Shown here in pieces: positions 1 to 8,197 of a stretch of DNA of 38,079 bases (its first letter is position 1; every line of letters starts with the position of its first letter). The notes beneath the pieces were generated by a model. The model was not told where the DNA came from. It searched no databases and saw only the letters and a program-made list of their open reading frames with translations. The position numbers and the translations under genes were made by a program. The DNA is from Verrucomicrobiia bacterium (lineage in GTDB: Bacteria > Verrucomicrobiota > Verrucomicrobiia > Limisphaerales > DSYF01): contig DASTWL010000043.1 of NCBI GenBank assembly GCA_035765895.1, positions 1 through 38,079 of the forward strand, read 5' to 3'.

Positions 1-537
1 GTCGGAATTCAAGAGTGGAACGAACGCTGTTCGCGCGACCACGCCGAGCTGTTTGGCCGCATTCGCGCGCAGATGCCGCGGCTGGTTGAATGGGTGAATG
101 CCCGCTTTGAAGCCACCTTGTTTGAGGATATGTTCTCACCCTTGTGCATCATCGCTGCCAACAATGGCGACATGGACGCGATTCACGCAGAGCTGGAGCG
201 CTACTGTGCCGCCGAGCCGCTGCTGACCGTGGTGCGGAACGATGTTTATGCGCGGTTCAGTCACGCAGCATACAACAAGGGCACGGCGTTGGCCGAAATC
301 ACACGTCGCCTGGGCCTGCAACCGGCGCAGGTTTTTGCGGCGGGTGATCATTTTAACGACCTGCCGATGTTGTCCCGGGCTCACGCGGGCGCCATCGCCG
401 CGCCCGCCAATGCGGTCCCGGCGGTGAAGGCGAAAGTGCTGGAACAGGGCGGCTATGTCAGCGCGATGGCCCAGGGTGACGGTGTCTGGGACGCGCTGAA
501 CCATTTTCTGAAACGGAACGACCGGGCTGCGGTGTAA
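1..537 (+). CDS. HAD-superfamily hydrolase, Cof/IIB-like (5' partial)
   Basis: The reading frame is open from base 1, so the start and the N-terminal catalytic DxD motif lie outside the window. The visible 178 residues are the cap and C-terminal half of a HAD phosphatase. The clearest motif is GDHFNDLPML (bases about 346-372), the motif IV Mg2+ site GDxxND of Cof-type/IIB enzymes, followed by the usual segment in which conserved Ala, Val and Lys residues stabilise the core (APANAVPAVK). These enzymes dephosphorylate small phosphorylated metabolites, often sugar phosphates, in the cytoplasm. The substrate cannot be inferred from this piece. It ends 222 bp before korA and no terminator is evident after it. 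Confidence 0.85.
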   Translation, partial: VGIQEWNERCSRDHAELFGRIRAQMPRLVEWVNARFEATLFEDMFSPLCIIAANNGDMDAIHAELERYCAAEPLLTVVRNDVYARFSHAAYNKGTALAEITRRLGLQPAQVFAAGDHFNDLPMLSRAHAGAIAAPANAVPAVKAKVLEQGGYVSAMAQGDGVWDALNHFLKRNDRAAV

Positions 538-759
538 TGCGGCGCTGAGTTGGAATCAGAACGACTAATCAGCTCATTTTGGGTGCCGCTAGAGGAACGA
601 TGTTGTGTGTGTAACAGGTTGATTCAAAGTTAAATATGTTGAAAGATTAGACTTTTATACAGTCAGGCTAAGTGCTACTGTGGAATCATCGAACGTGTCC
701 TCACGTCCCGAAACAACAACTGCGACACATTCGGTCAAAGCATTGAGTAGAAAGTTTTC
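538..759. other. Intergenic region upstream of korA
   Basis: This is a 222 bp non-coding stretch, distinctly more AT-rich around 610-665 than its surroundings, and presumably holds the korA promoter. TATACA at 656-661 is a possible -10, but no acceptable -35 sits at 16-18 bp. I see no hairpin terminator for the preceding HAD gene, and no ribosome binding site before the korA ATG. Confidence 0.4.
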
Positions 760-2580
760 ATGAGCGCAACGACGACGACGGCATCATCCCAAGGTGGCAC
801 CCCCAAGGTGTCAAAAATCTCTGAGGCGGTCATTCGGATCGCCGGCAACTCCCAAGACGGCATTCAAGCGATTGGCGGATTTCTCGCGCGGCTGGCCGGC
901 CGCAGCGAACAGGAAGTCATGACCTTCATGACGATTCCGGCCACCATTTCCGGCGGCCCGTCCATTTTCCAGGTGCGCATCGGTTCGGGTGAAGTGTTGA
1001 GCGCGGGCGATGAGGCGGACGTTTTGCTGGCGTTTTATCAACATTCTTACGAAGGTCACCTTGCCTCGCTGCGCAAGGGCGGCATCGTCCTGTTCGACGC
1101 CGACCACGTCGTGCCCAAGCCGGAGTGGGAAAAGGATTACCGCCATGTGCCGGTCAAGATTTCCAGCCTCACGATTGAAGCCATCGGCGGCACAGCCAAG
1201 GACAAGGGCAAAAACATCTTTGCCCTGGGCCTGATTGCCCGAATGTTTGACTTGAACACGGCCAAACTCGAAAAGCTCATTGGCGAACGGTTTGGGGGGA
1301 AGGATGAAAGCGTGCTCAAGAACGCGCTGGCCGCCTTCCATGCGGGTTACGGTTACTCCATGGGCAATCTGACCGACCTCTTTCAGTTCAGCGAAGCCCA
1401 GCAGAAGGGCCAGCCGCAGGTGGTGATGAACGGGAATGAAGCGCTGGCTTTCGGGTTGATTGCCGCCGGGGTGCGCTTTGGGGCGGGCTATCCCATCACG
1501 CCGTGGTCCGACATCATGGAGATTTTGCGGCGCGAGCTGCCCAAATACGGCGGCATGTTCATTCAGTGTGAGGATGAGATTGCCTCGGCGGCGATGGCGC
1601 TGGGCGCCAGCTATGCCGGGCGCGTAGCCGTGACGGGATCGAGCGGTCCCGGCATTGCCCTCAAGATGGAGTGCATCGGCTGGGGCATCATGTCCGAAAC
1701 CCCTCTGGTCGTGGTGGACATCCAGCGCGGCGGGCCCTCCACGGGCATGCCGACCAACGTGGAACAATCCGACCTGAACATTGCCACCTACGGCAGCCAC
1801 GGCGATGCGCCGCGGGTCGTGCTCGCGCCCGCCAACGTCGAGGACTGCTTCTACACGGCGATTGAGGCGGTCAACATTGCCAACAAATACCATGTGCCCG
1901 TGTTCATCCTGAGCGATCAGGCCATCGCCACGCGCATCGAAGCGTTTCCCGAGCCGGATTTGAAAAAGGTGTGTCAGGACATCGCGCCGGATTTGAGCCC
2001 CGTCCCGGATTACAAGCCTTACGACTTGACGGCCGTGGACGGGACGTCACGCCGCGTGGTGCCCGGCACGCGCATTTTGAGTGGCAAATACCCGGTGGCG
2101 ACCGGCTTGGAACACGATGAATATGGTCATCCCTCGGGCAGCCCGAAAATGCACCTGCAAATGACGGCGCGCCGCCGCAAGAAACTTCAATCGCTGGCGT
2201 CCACGTTCGCGGCACCGAAGGTTTACGGTCCGCCGGAAGGCAACGTGCTGCTGGTTGGCTGGGGGTCCACGCAAGGACCGCTGCGCGAAGCCGTGGACCG
2301 TTCCCGCGCGGCCGGCGACAGTGTTTCGTCGTTGAACATCCGTCACATCAGCCCGCTGCCGAACGGACTCGAGGACATTTTCTCAGGGTTCAACCACGTG
2401 ATCGTCGTGGAAATGAACGATGAAGGCCTTTACGGCTACGGCCAGTTGGCGGCCATCCTGCGCGCCCGCTTCTGCGATCCCAAGATCCGGGCCGTCAACA
2501 AGACGGATGGCTTGACCTACAAGGTCAAGGAAATCATCGAGCGCGTCAAAACCGTCATCGCCGCTCCGGCCAAAGCCTGA
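760..2580 (+). CDS. korA: 2-oxoacid:acceptor (ferredoxin) oxidoreductase, fused gamma-alpha subunit
   Basis: 606 residues. With KorB it should oxidatively decarboxylate a 2-oxoacid (2-oxoglutarate is the usual assignment for this two-subunit form) to the acyl-CoA, passing electrons to ferredoxin. Residues about 25-205 are the gamma domain, with the GNSQDGIQAIGGFLARLAGR and QVRIGSGEVLSAGDEADVLL segments. From about 224 the pyrimidine-binding alpha domain begins with NGNEALAFGLIAAGVRFGAG and YPITPWSDIMEIL, and it continues with the GPSTGMPTNVEQSDL segment near residue 325. Length and fusion order match KorA. The 25 bp gap to korB indicates one transcript. No Shine-Dalgarno precedes the ATG. The exact 2-oxoacid is an inference. 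No KorC/D-type ferredoxin subunit gene is nearby. Confidence 0.93.
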   Translation: MSATTTTASSQGGTPKVSKISEAVIRIAGNSQDGIQAIGGFLARLAGRSEQEVMTFMTIPATISGGPSIFQVRIGSGEVLSAGDEADVLLAFYQHSYEGHLASLRKGGIVLFDADHVVPKPEWEKDYRHVPVKISSLTIEAIGGTAKDKGKNIFALGLIARMFDLNTAKLEKLIGERFGGKDESVLKNALAAFHAGYGYSMGNLTDLFQFSEAQQKGQPQVVMNGNEALAFGLIAAGVRFGAGYPITPWSDIMEILRRELPKYGGMFIQCEDEIASAAMALGASYAGRVAVTGSSGPGIALKMECIGWGIMSETPLVVVDIQRGGPSTGMPTNVEQSDLNIATYGSHGDAPRVVLAPANVEDCFYTAIEAVNIANKYHVPVFILSDQAIATRIEAFPEPDLKKVCQDIAPDLSPVPDYKPYDLTAVDGTSRRVVPGTRILSGKYPVATGLEHDEYGHPSGSPKMHLQMTARRRKKLQSLASTFAAPKVYGPPEGNVLLVGWGSTQGPLREAVDRSRAAGDSVSSLNIRHISPLPNGLEDIFSGFNHVIVVEMNDEGLYGYGQLAAILRARFCDPKIRAVNKTDGLTYKVKEIIERVKTVIAAPAKA

Positions 2581-2605
2581 ACCGTCCAGCCTGATCAATT
2601 TTACT

Positions 2606-3538
2606 ATGAGCACACAGACTCTCGCGAATCCCGCCCCGCAAACCGTCGCCACACCGCCGTCAGCCGAACGGAAGGGGCTCACCAAGAAAGAACTCGCGGC
2701 GGACCATCCGACATGGTGTCCGGGCTGCGGCGACTTCTCCGTGCTGGCGCTTTACTTCAAGTTGCTGGAAAAACGGAAACTGCAGCAGGACGAATTCGTC
2801 AGCATCTCGGGCATCGGCTGCTCCAGCCGCTTCCCGTATTTTGTGCAATCGCACGGCGTGCACTTTATTCACGGCCGCGCGCTGCCCTTCGCCACCGGCA
2901 TTTCCCTGTCCCGGCCTGATCTCCACGTGTTCGCCTTCAGCGGCGATGGCGACGCATTCTCGATCGGCGGCAACCACTTCACGCACACGGCGCGCAAGAA
3001 CGTCAAGATGAGCCTGGTCGTGATGGACAACCAGGTTTACGGCCTGACGAAAAAGCAGACCTCACCCACGTCGCCGCTGGGATTCAAGAGCAAGACGGAC
3101 GGCTGGGGCGCGATTGATCACCCGATCAACCCGCTCAAGCAGGCCATTGCCATGGGGGCCACCTTCGTGGCCCGCACCACCAGCACCAACCCGAACCACG
3201 TGCTGGCCATGATGGAAGCGGCCATGGACCACGACGGGTTCAGCTTTATCCAGTGCCTCAGCGAATGCGTCGAGTTCTACGAAGGCGCGTTCGACGCCGC
3301 CAATCCCCGCAAGGGCGGCGTGTTCAATGAGATTCCCAAGAACCACGACGTGACGGACGAAATCGCCGCCTACAAGCTCGCCAGCACGCCGTTCCCGGGC
3401 TACTTCGGGGTGTTCTACAAGGTGAACCGCCCGACCAAGAACGCCAAGGAATCCGAGATCATCACCAACGCCCGCGCCAAAATCCAGGGCCAGGCCGACT
3501 GGCAGCTGCTGCAAAAATCCTTCGAACGGATGAAGTGA
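2606..3538 (+). CDS. korB: 2-oxoacid:ferredoxin oxidoreductase, beta subunit (TPP-binding)
   Basis: 310 residues; carries the thiamine pyrophosphate site and the 4Fe-4S cluster of the KorAB enzyme. Seen directly: HPTWCPGCGDF (Cys38 and Cys41), GIGCSSRFPYF (Cys72), the TPP/Mg2+ motif GDGDAFSIGGNH at 113-124, and NQVYGLTKKQTSPTSP from 142. A further Cys in QCLSECVEFY fits the remaining cluster ligands. The N-terminal 30 residues are a low-complexity extension rich in Ala, Pro and Thr. It is transcribed after korA and closed by the strong terminator at 3562-3601, so korAB looks like a self-contained two-gene operon. Confidence 0.93.
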   Translation: MSTQTLANPAPQTVATPPSAERKGLTKKELAADHPTWCPGCGDFSVLALYFKLLEKRKLQQDEFVSISGIGCSSRFPYFVQSHGVHFIHGRALPFATGISLSRPDLHVFAFSGDGDAFSIGGNHFTHTARKNVKMSLVVMDNQVYGLTKKQTSPTSPLGFKSKTDGWGAIDHPINPLKQAIAMGATFVARTTSTNPNHVLAMMEAAMDHDGFSFIQCLSECVEFYEGAFDAANPRKGGVFNEIPKNHDVTDEIAAYKLASTPFPGYFGVFYKVNRPTKNAKESEIITNARAKIQGQADWQLLQKSFERMK

Positions 3539-3561
3539 TTTCCACCGTCCCGGCCTTTGCG

Positions 3562-3601
3562 TTGCGAGCCCGCTGAGTCATCACGGGCTCGCAATCTTTT
3601 T
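3562..3601 (+). terminator. Rho-independent terminator of korAB
   Basis: A perfect 11-bp stem (3562-3572 with 3584-3594, TTGCGAGCCCG/CGGGCTCGCAA) has an 11-nt loop and is followed directly by TCTTTTTC. It lies 24 bp after the korB stop. Confidence 0.9.
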
Positions 3602-3639
3602 CTGGCGCGAACCCGCCAAATGGTAAATTTTCAGCCGCC

Positions 3640-4137
3640 ATGCCGATTTACGAATTTGCCTGTCCCAAGTGCCGGCGGATTTTCAGCTTCCTGTCGAAGC
3701 GCGTAAATCCCGACCGCCTGCCCGTGTGCCCGAAGTGCGGCAACAAAAAATTGTCCAAACAAGTCAGCCGCTTTGCGATGACGAAGGGCTTGAAAGAGCC
3801 GGCCGCTGCGGGCGATGCCGCGGGCGCGGGGGAAGCGTCGATGCCGGACTTTGACGACCCGCGCGTGGAGCGGGCCATGCTGGAGATGGAGCGCGACATG
3901 GCGCATCTCGACGAGAACAATCCCCGGCACATGGCGCACATGATGCGCAAAATGAAGGACCTCATGCCGCCCGGCAGCATGCCGAAGGAAATGGACATCG
4001 CCATCAAGCGGCTCGAAGCCGGCGAAGATCCGGAAAAAATCGAGGCGGACATGGGCGACGTGCTGGGAGATTTCATGGGCGGCCCAGAAGGTGGCGGCGG
4101 TGGTTATACGCGGGACGAAGGGTTGTATGACTATTGA
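3640..4137 (+). CDS. FmdB-family zinc-ribbon protein
   Basis: 165 residues. The first 45 are a typical FmdB/CxxC-CxxC regulatory zinc ribbon: MPIYEFACPKC (Cys8, Cys11), then VCPKCGNKK (Cys30, Cys33). The rest is charged and Met-rich (PDFDDPRVERAMLEMERD), likely helical, and ends in a Gly-rich tail. Members are small, widespread and of unclear function, named after a putative regulator of a formamidase operon. The acidic Met-rich C-terminal extension is longer than the minimal family domain of about 60-80 residues. The gene stands alone after a terminator, with its ATG 12 nt after an A/T-rich stretch and no Shine-Dalgarno. Confidence 0.8.
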   Translation: MPIYEFACPKCRRIFSFLSKRVNPDRLPVCPKCGNKKLSKQVSRFAMTKGLKEPAAAGDAAGAGEASMPDFDDPRVERAMLEMERDMAHLDENNPRHMAHMMRKMKDLMPPGSMPKEMDIAIKRLEAGEDPEKIEADMGDVLGDFMGGPEGGGGGYTRDEGLYDY

Positions 4138-4219
4138 ATCGTGAAATGCTCCGGTTTGCGACACGCTGACCACGTTGCCTTGGAGTGCCGCCACCGGCAT
4201 CGCTCCGGGCGTTGATGCC

Positions 4220-4699
4220 ATGGCTCACATCCACGAAAAAATTGATTTCACAGTCGCCATCTTTGTCGTCCATGACGGCAAGGTGCTGCTCATTCACCAC
4301 CGCAAGCTCGACAAATGGCTGCCGCTCGGCGGTCACATCGAACTGGACGAGGACCCTGAGCAGGCCGCGCTGCGGGAGGCGAAGGAAGAGAGCGGACTCG
4401 ACGTGGAATTGCTGGGCGAGCGCGCGCCGACCACCGGGCCGGGCACGCGGGCACTCATCACCCCGCGCTTTCTCGACATTCACCGCATCACCGACACACA
4501 CGAGCACATCGGCATGATTTACTGGGCGCGCCCCAAAAGCGGCAGCGTTCAGCTTGCACGCGAGGAGCATCACGACATCCGCTGGTGCACGGCGGCGGAA
4601 CTCGACGCCTTGCAGCCACCCATGAGCCGGGCGGTGAGATGGTATTGTCATCGGGCTATTGAGGAAGTCGCGGGCCAGCAGCCGTCGTCGCCGGCTTGA
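4220..4699 (+). CDS. Nudix hydrolase
   Basis: 159 residues from the ATG at 4220. An upstream in-frame TTG at 4175 would add 15 residues that do not look like protein of this family. The Nudix box is complete at residues 38-60: GGHIELDEDPEQAALREAKE followed by ESGL, giving G-x5-E-x7-REAKEESGL, where the REAKEE acidic residues bind Mg2+. Nudix enzymes hydrolyse nucleoside diphosphates linked to other moieties. The substrate is not predictable here. LLIHHRKLDKWLPLGGHIEL resembles the branch often annotated as 8-oxo-dGTP diphosphatase/MutT-like, without proof. It is followed 27 bp later by the MFS transporter gene. Confidence 0.9.
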   Translation: MAHIHEKIDFTVAIFVVHDGKVLLIHHRKLDKWLPLGGHIELDEDPEQAALREAKEESGLDVELLGERAPTTGPGTRALITPRFLDIHRITDTHEHIGMIYWARPKSGSVQLAREEHHDIRWCTAAELDALQPPMSRAVRWYCHRAIEEVAGQQPSSPA

Positions 4700-4726
4700 T
4701 CTGTTTCGGCGCCACCCACCTACAGC

Positions 4727-5923
4727 ATGAACACCCGGCAACTGAAGCGGGGTTATTATCTACTCGAAGCCCTCAATAGCTTTGCGTCGGCGTTTTTCCT
4801 GAGCTACCTCGTTTTCCTGACGCAAAAGAATTTTGGGTTCGGCAACCGCGGCAACATGCTGGTAATGGCGTTGCACGGATTCTTTTACCTGCTCGCGTCC
4901 TGGCAGGGCGGAAAATTCATCCAGCGGGTGGGCTGCTTCACGGCGCTCAAGCGGGGTTACGCGGGGATGGCATTGGGTTTGATGCTCGGCCTGATGATTC
5001 CCGGCGTGGCAGGCGCGTTGATTTCCCTGGCGGCGTGGACGGTGCCGCTCTGTTTGATTTGGCCTTCGCTCGAGGCCTTGGTGACGGAGGGCGAGGAATT
5101 TGCCGGCACGGCGCGCGCGGTCGGCATCTACAACGTCGTGTGGGCGGCCGCGAATGCCGTCGCGTTCTGCGTGGGCGGATGGCTGTGGGAAACATTGGGC
5201 GCACGCGGGCTTTTTGGGCTGCCGTTGGTGCTGATGCTGGTCCAGTTGGGCCTCACCGCATGGCTGGAGCGGCAGGCGGGCAAAGTTCCGATGGCGCCCC
5301 GCGTCGCCGCGCCGGAAACTCATCACCCGGAACGCGCGGCCTTTGAACAAAAGCTGCCGCCCCGCCGCTTTCTGCAAATGGCGTGGCTCGCCAATCCGTT
5401 CGCGTATGTTGCCATCAACACGGTCGGCGCGGTCATCCCGCAATTGGCGGCCCGCTTTCAATTGTCGCCCGCGGAAGCCGGATTGTTTTGTTCGTTGTGG
5501 TTTTATGCCCGCCTGGCCGCCTTTGTCGTGCTTTGGCAGTGGACCGGCTGGCACTATCGATTCCGCTGGCTGGTGGCGGCGTTCGTGGCGTTGACGGGCA
5601 GCTTTGCCGCAATGTTGCTGGCGGATTCGTTCTGGGTGGTGGTGGGAGCGCAAGTAACACTCGGACTGGCGGTGGGATTGCTGTATTACTCGTCGCTTTT
5701 TTACTCCATGGATGCGGGCGAGACCAAAGGGGAGCACGGCGGACTGCACGAGGCGGCGATTGGCGCCGGCATTTGTGGCGGGCCGCTGTTGGGCGCCACC
5801 GCTCTGACGCTGGCGCCCACGTTGCCGCACGCAGGCGTCCACGCGGTCACGGCGTTGTTGGGCGTTGGCCTGCTGGCCTTGCTCTGGTTGCGGTTCCGGC
5901 CGCGCGGCGGCGATTTTTCTTAA
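4727..5923 (+). CDS. Major facilitator superfamily transporter
   Basis: 398 residues, strongly hydrophobic, with about 12 predicted membrane segments in two halves separated by a hydrophilic loop near residues 185-210 (QAGKVPMAPRVAAPETHHPE). The first helix (YLLEALNSFASAFFLSYLVFL) and the following loop and helix with RGNMLVMALHGFFYLLASWQ fit MFS topology. Substrate unknown. The protein ends RFRPRGGDFS and the gene stops 41 bp before pepP. It could share a transcript with the Nudix gene upstream. Confidence 0.85.
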   Translation: MNTRQLKRGYYLLEALNSFASAFFLSYLVFLTQKNFGFGNRGNMLVMALHGFFYLLASWQGGKFIQRVGCFTALKRGYAGMALGLMLGLMIPGVAGALISLAAWTVPLCLIWPSLEALVTEGEEFAGTARAVGIYNVVWAAANAVAFCVGGWLWETLGARGLFGLPLVLMLVQLGLTAWLERQAGKVPMAPRVAAPETHHPERAAFEQKLPPRRFLQMAWLANPFAYVAINTVGAVIPQLAARFQLSPAEAGLFCSLWFYARLAAFVVLWQWTGWHYRFRWLVAAFVALTGSFAAMLLADSFWVVVGAQVTLGLAVGLLYYSSLFYSMDAGETKGEHGGLHEAAIGAGICGGPLLGATALTLAPTLPHAGVHAVTALLGVGLLALLWLRFRPRGGDFS

Positions 5924-5964
5924 TCTCCGCTCCAGAAGCGACTAGGTTGGCCGAGCGATTGTTT

Positions 5965-7263
5965 ATGAAACCTGTTTCGATGCCCGCCGCGCTTTTCGCC
6001 GGCAACCGCCAGCGCCTCGTCCACAAGCTGCCCGTGCGTTCGGTCGCCGTTCTCAATGCAAACGATGTCATGCCCACAAATGCCGATGGCACCATGGGGC
6101 ACCTGCAGAACGCGGATTTGTTTTACCTCACGGGCATCCACCAGGAGGAAACCATCCTGCTCCTCGCACCACAGGCATTCGATCCCAATCACCGGGAGGT
6201 TCTCTTTTTGCGTGAACCCAGCGAGCACCTGGCAACGTGGGAAGGCCACAAGCTCACCAAGGCCCAGGCCACGGCGATTTCCGGCATCAAAACCATCAAG
6301 TGGTTAAGCGAATTTCCCGCGGTGTTCCGCACCGTGGTATGTGAGTCGGAAAACGTCTTCCTGAATTCCAACGAACATCAGCGCGCGGCCAGCGAAGTGG
6401 AAACCCGCGATGCGCGCTTCATCCGCGAATGCCGGCAAAAATTCCCGCTGCATCACTACCACCGGCTGGCGCCGCTGATGCACGAATTGCGCGTCGTTAA
6501 ATCCACGCACGAAATTGCCGCCATCCGCGCCGCGTGCGACCTGACGGGCAAAGGGTTTCGCCGCGCGTGCCGGTTTGTGCAGCCCGGGGTGAATGAGGCC
6601 GAGGTGGAGGCCGAATTTGCCCACGAATTCATCCGGGCCAAGGGGACGTTTGCGTATCCGCCCATCATCGCGGGCGGAGCGAACAACAACATTCTCCATT
6701 ACGTGCAAAACGACCGGGTGTGTCGCCGCGGCGAGTTGTTGCTGTTGGACGTGGCTGCGGGGCTGGGCAATTACATGAGCGACCTGACCCGCACGATTCC
6801 GGTGAGCGGACGTTTCACACGGCGGCAGCGGCAGGTTTATGATGCCGTGCTGCGGGTGTTCCGCGCCGTGGTCAAGCGCATGGTTCCCGGCAAGACCACC
6901 AAGGATCTGCGCGCGGAGTGCGAGGAACTGTTGACCGAGGAATGCCTGCGGCTCGGCCTGCTCCAGCCCTCGCAAGTGAAGCGGCAGACGCCCGATAACC
7001 CCGCGGTGCGGCCGTTTTTCATGCATGGCGTGGCGCACCCCATCGGGCTGGATGTGCATGACGTGACCTACAACCACTTTCAGATCGCGCCGGGCTGGGT
7101 GCTGACGTGCGAGCCCGCCATTTACATCAAGGAAGAAGGTTTTGGTGTCCGTCTGGAAAACACCATTCTGGTCACGGAGAACGGCCAGGTTGATCTGATG
7201 GCGGACATTCCCATGGAAGCCGAGGATGTTGAGGCTTTGATGGCGCGCCGCCGCCCGCGGTGA
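5965..7263 (+). CDS. pepP: Xaa-Pro aminopeptidase (aminopeptidase P family, M24B)
   Basis: 432 residues from the ATG at 5965. The frame remains open upstream to 5383, but that part is the shadow of the MFS gene. It removes N-terminal residues before proline in the cytoplasm. The N-terminal AMP_N domain (residues about 5-150, with NADLFYLTGIHQEET) precedes the pita-bread M24 domain. All five metal ligands are visible: Asp262 (LLLLDVAAG), Asp273 (YMSDLTRT), His354 (MHGVAHPIGLDVHD), Glu383 (TCEPAIYI) and Glu398 (RLENTILV). Their spacing is close to E. coli PepP, with two Mn2+ expected. Only 16 bp separate it from the next gene, an exported protease. Confidence 0.93.
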   Translation: MKPVSMPAALFAGNRQRLVHKLPVRSVAVLNANDVMPTNADGTMGHLQNADLFYLTGIHQEETILLLAPQAFDPNHREVLFLREPSEHLATWEGHKLTKAQATAISGIKTIKWLSEFPAVFRTVVCESENVFLNSNEHQRAASEVETRDARFIRECRQKFPLHHYHRLAPLMHELRVVKSTHEIAAIRAACDLTGKGFRRACRFVQPGVNEAEVEAEFAHEFIRAKGTFAYPPIIAGGANNNILHYVQNDRVCRRGELLLLDVAAGLGNYMSDLTRTIPVSGRFTRRQRQVYDAVLRVFRAVVKRMVPGKTTKDLRAECEELLTEECLRLGLLQPSQVKRQTPDNPAVRPFFMHGVAHPIGLDVHDVTYNHFQIAPGWVLTCEPAIYIKEEGFGVRLENTILVTENGQVDLMADIPMEAEDVEALMARRRPR

Positions 7264-7279
7264 ATCCGTTTTCCTGCCC

Positions 7280-8185
7280 ATGAACCGTCTGGTCTTCTTG
7301 CTCGGTTTGATGGTGGGCGGCGCGGTGTGGTGTTGCGCCCCCGTGGCAACGGCGCAGGGCAATCATGTTCCCATGGCCACGGACCGGACGGTGGACGAGC
7401 CGGAACTGCTCAAAGCAGCGGCGGCATTGCGTGACGCCAAGGCGCTGCTGACCATTGAGCGGGTGCAGTCCCAGCTGGGCCGCCAGACCTGCGTGCTCAA
7501 GCTTCCCAAACCGGAAACGAAGGCGCTCACCGGTCGCCAGATCTGGGAGCGCGCCCGCCGTGCTTACGTGCGGGTGGGCTGGTTTTACCTCTGCCGCAAA
7601 TGCAACGACTGGCACCTGGACCTGGCCGGCGGATTTTATCTCACGACCGATGGCGTCGTGGCCACGGCGCATCACGTCGCGCAGCCGACGAAGGACATGC
7701 GCGAAGGTTATCTCGTGGTGGTGGAGGGCGGGCGGATTCTGCCCGTAACCGAGGTGCTGGCCGGCAACGACTCGGGTGACACGTGCCTTTTGCGCACCCG
7801 CGGCGCCATGCAGGTGCGGCCACTGCCGTTGAACACCAACGTTTACCCGGGCGACGCGGCCTGGTGCTACAGCGATCCGCTGGACCACGCCTCCTATTTC
7901 AGCGCGGGCGTGGTGAACCGCTTTCTGGTCACAACCAACCACGGTCAGCGGCTGACGCGCATCGACGTGTCCACCGACTGGGCGCCGGGTTCAAGCGGCT
8001 CCGCAGTGCTTGATGAATGCGGCAACGCCATCGGACTTGTTTCGGAAATCGAGGTGGAAACCGGTCCGCTGGAAACGGACGACCGGCGGCGGCGCCGGGG
8101 TCGGCGCGAAGAACCTCTGATAACGCTGCATCACGCCGCGCGCGCCGCCGAGATTCTGGCCCTGATCAAACCCGGCGCGGAGTAA
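7280..8185 (+). CDS. Exported trypsin-like serine protease
   Basis: 301 residues with an N-terminal signal peptide (MNRLVFLLGLMVGGAVWCCA, probable cleavage after VATAQG). The peptidase S1/DegP-like fold is shown by TDGVVATAHHVA (catalytic His132), SGDTCLL (Asp167) and PGSSGSAVLD (Ser239, GxSGS in place of GxSGG), so the triad is complete. No PDZ domain follows, so it is a short, stand-alone periplasmic or secreted protease. An unusual feature just before the catalytic His is WFYLCRKCNDWHLD, with a CxxC-x3-H group (Cys106, Cys109, His112 approximately) that could bind metal or form a disulfide. It runs convergently into ispE with a 12 bp gap. Confidence 0.85.
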   Translation: MNRLVFLLGLMVGGAVWCCAPVATAQGNHVPMATDRTVDEPELLKAAAALRDAKALLTIERVQSQLGRQTCVLKLPKPETKALTGRQIWERARRAYVRVGWFYLCRKCNDWHLDLAGGFYLTTDGVVATAHHVAQPTKDMREGYLVVVEGGRILPVTEVLAGNDSGDTCLLRTRGAMQVRPLPLNTNVYPGDAAWCYSDPLDHASYFSAGVVNRFLVTTNHGQRLTRIDVSTDWAPGSSGSAVLDECGNAIGLVSEIEVETGPLETDDRRRRRGRREEPLITLHHAARAAEILALIKPGAE

Positions 8186-8197
8186 AGCCGGTCAACT

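Noticed and set aside
811-1893. 360-residue antisense ORF opposite korA
   Set aside because: High-GC shadow: His/Arg/Gly-rich composition and no motif. The sense strand encodes an unmistakable KorA. The same reasoning removes antisense ORFs at 4760-5842, 6304-7362, 9136-10167, 11855-13126, 19094-20101, 23713-24864, 34274-35410 and 36654-37670.
5383-5964. Upstream extension of the pepP frame
   Set aside because: It overlaps the MFS gene in another frame and shows no aminopeptidase or other domain.
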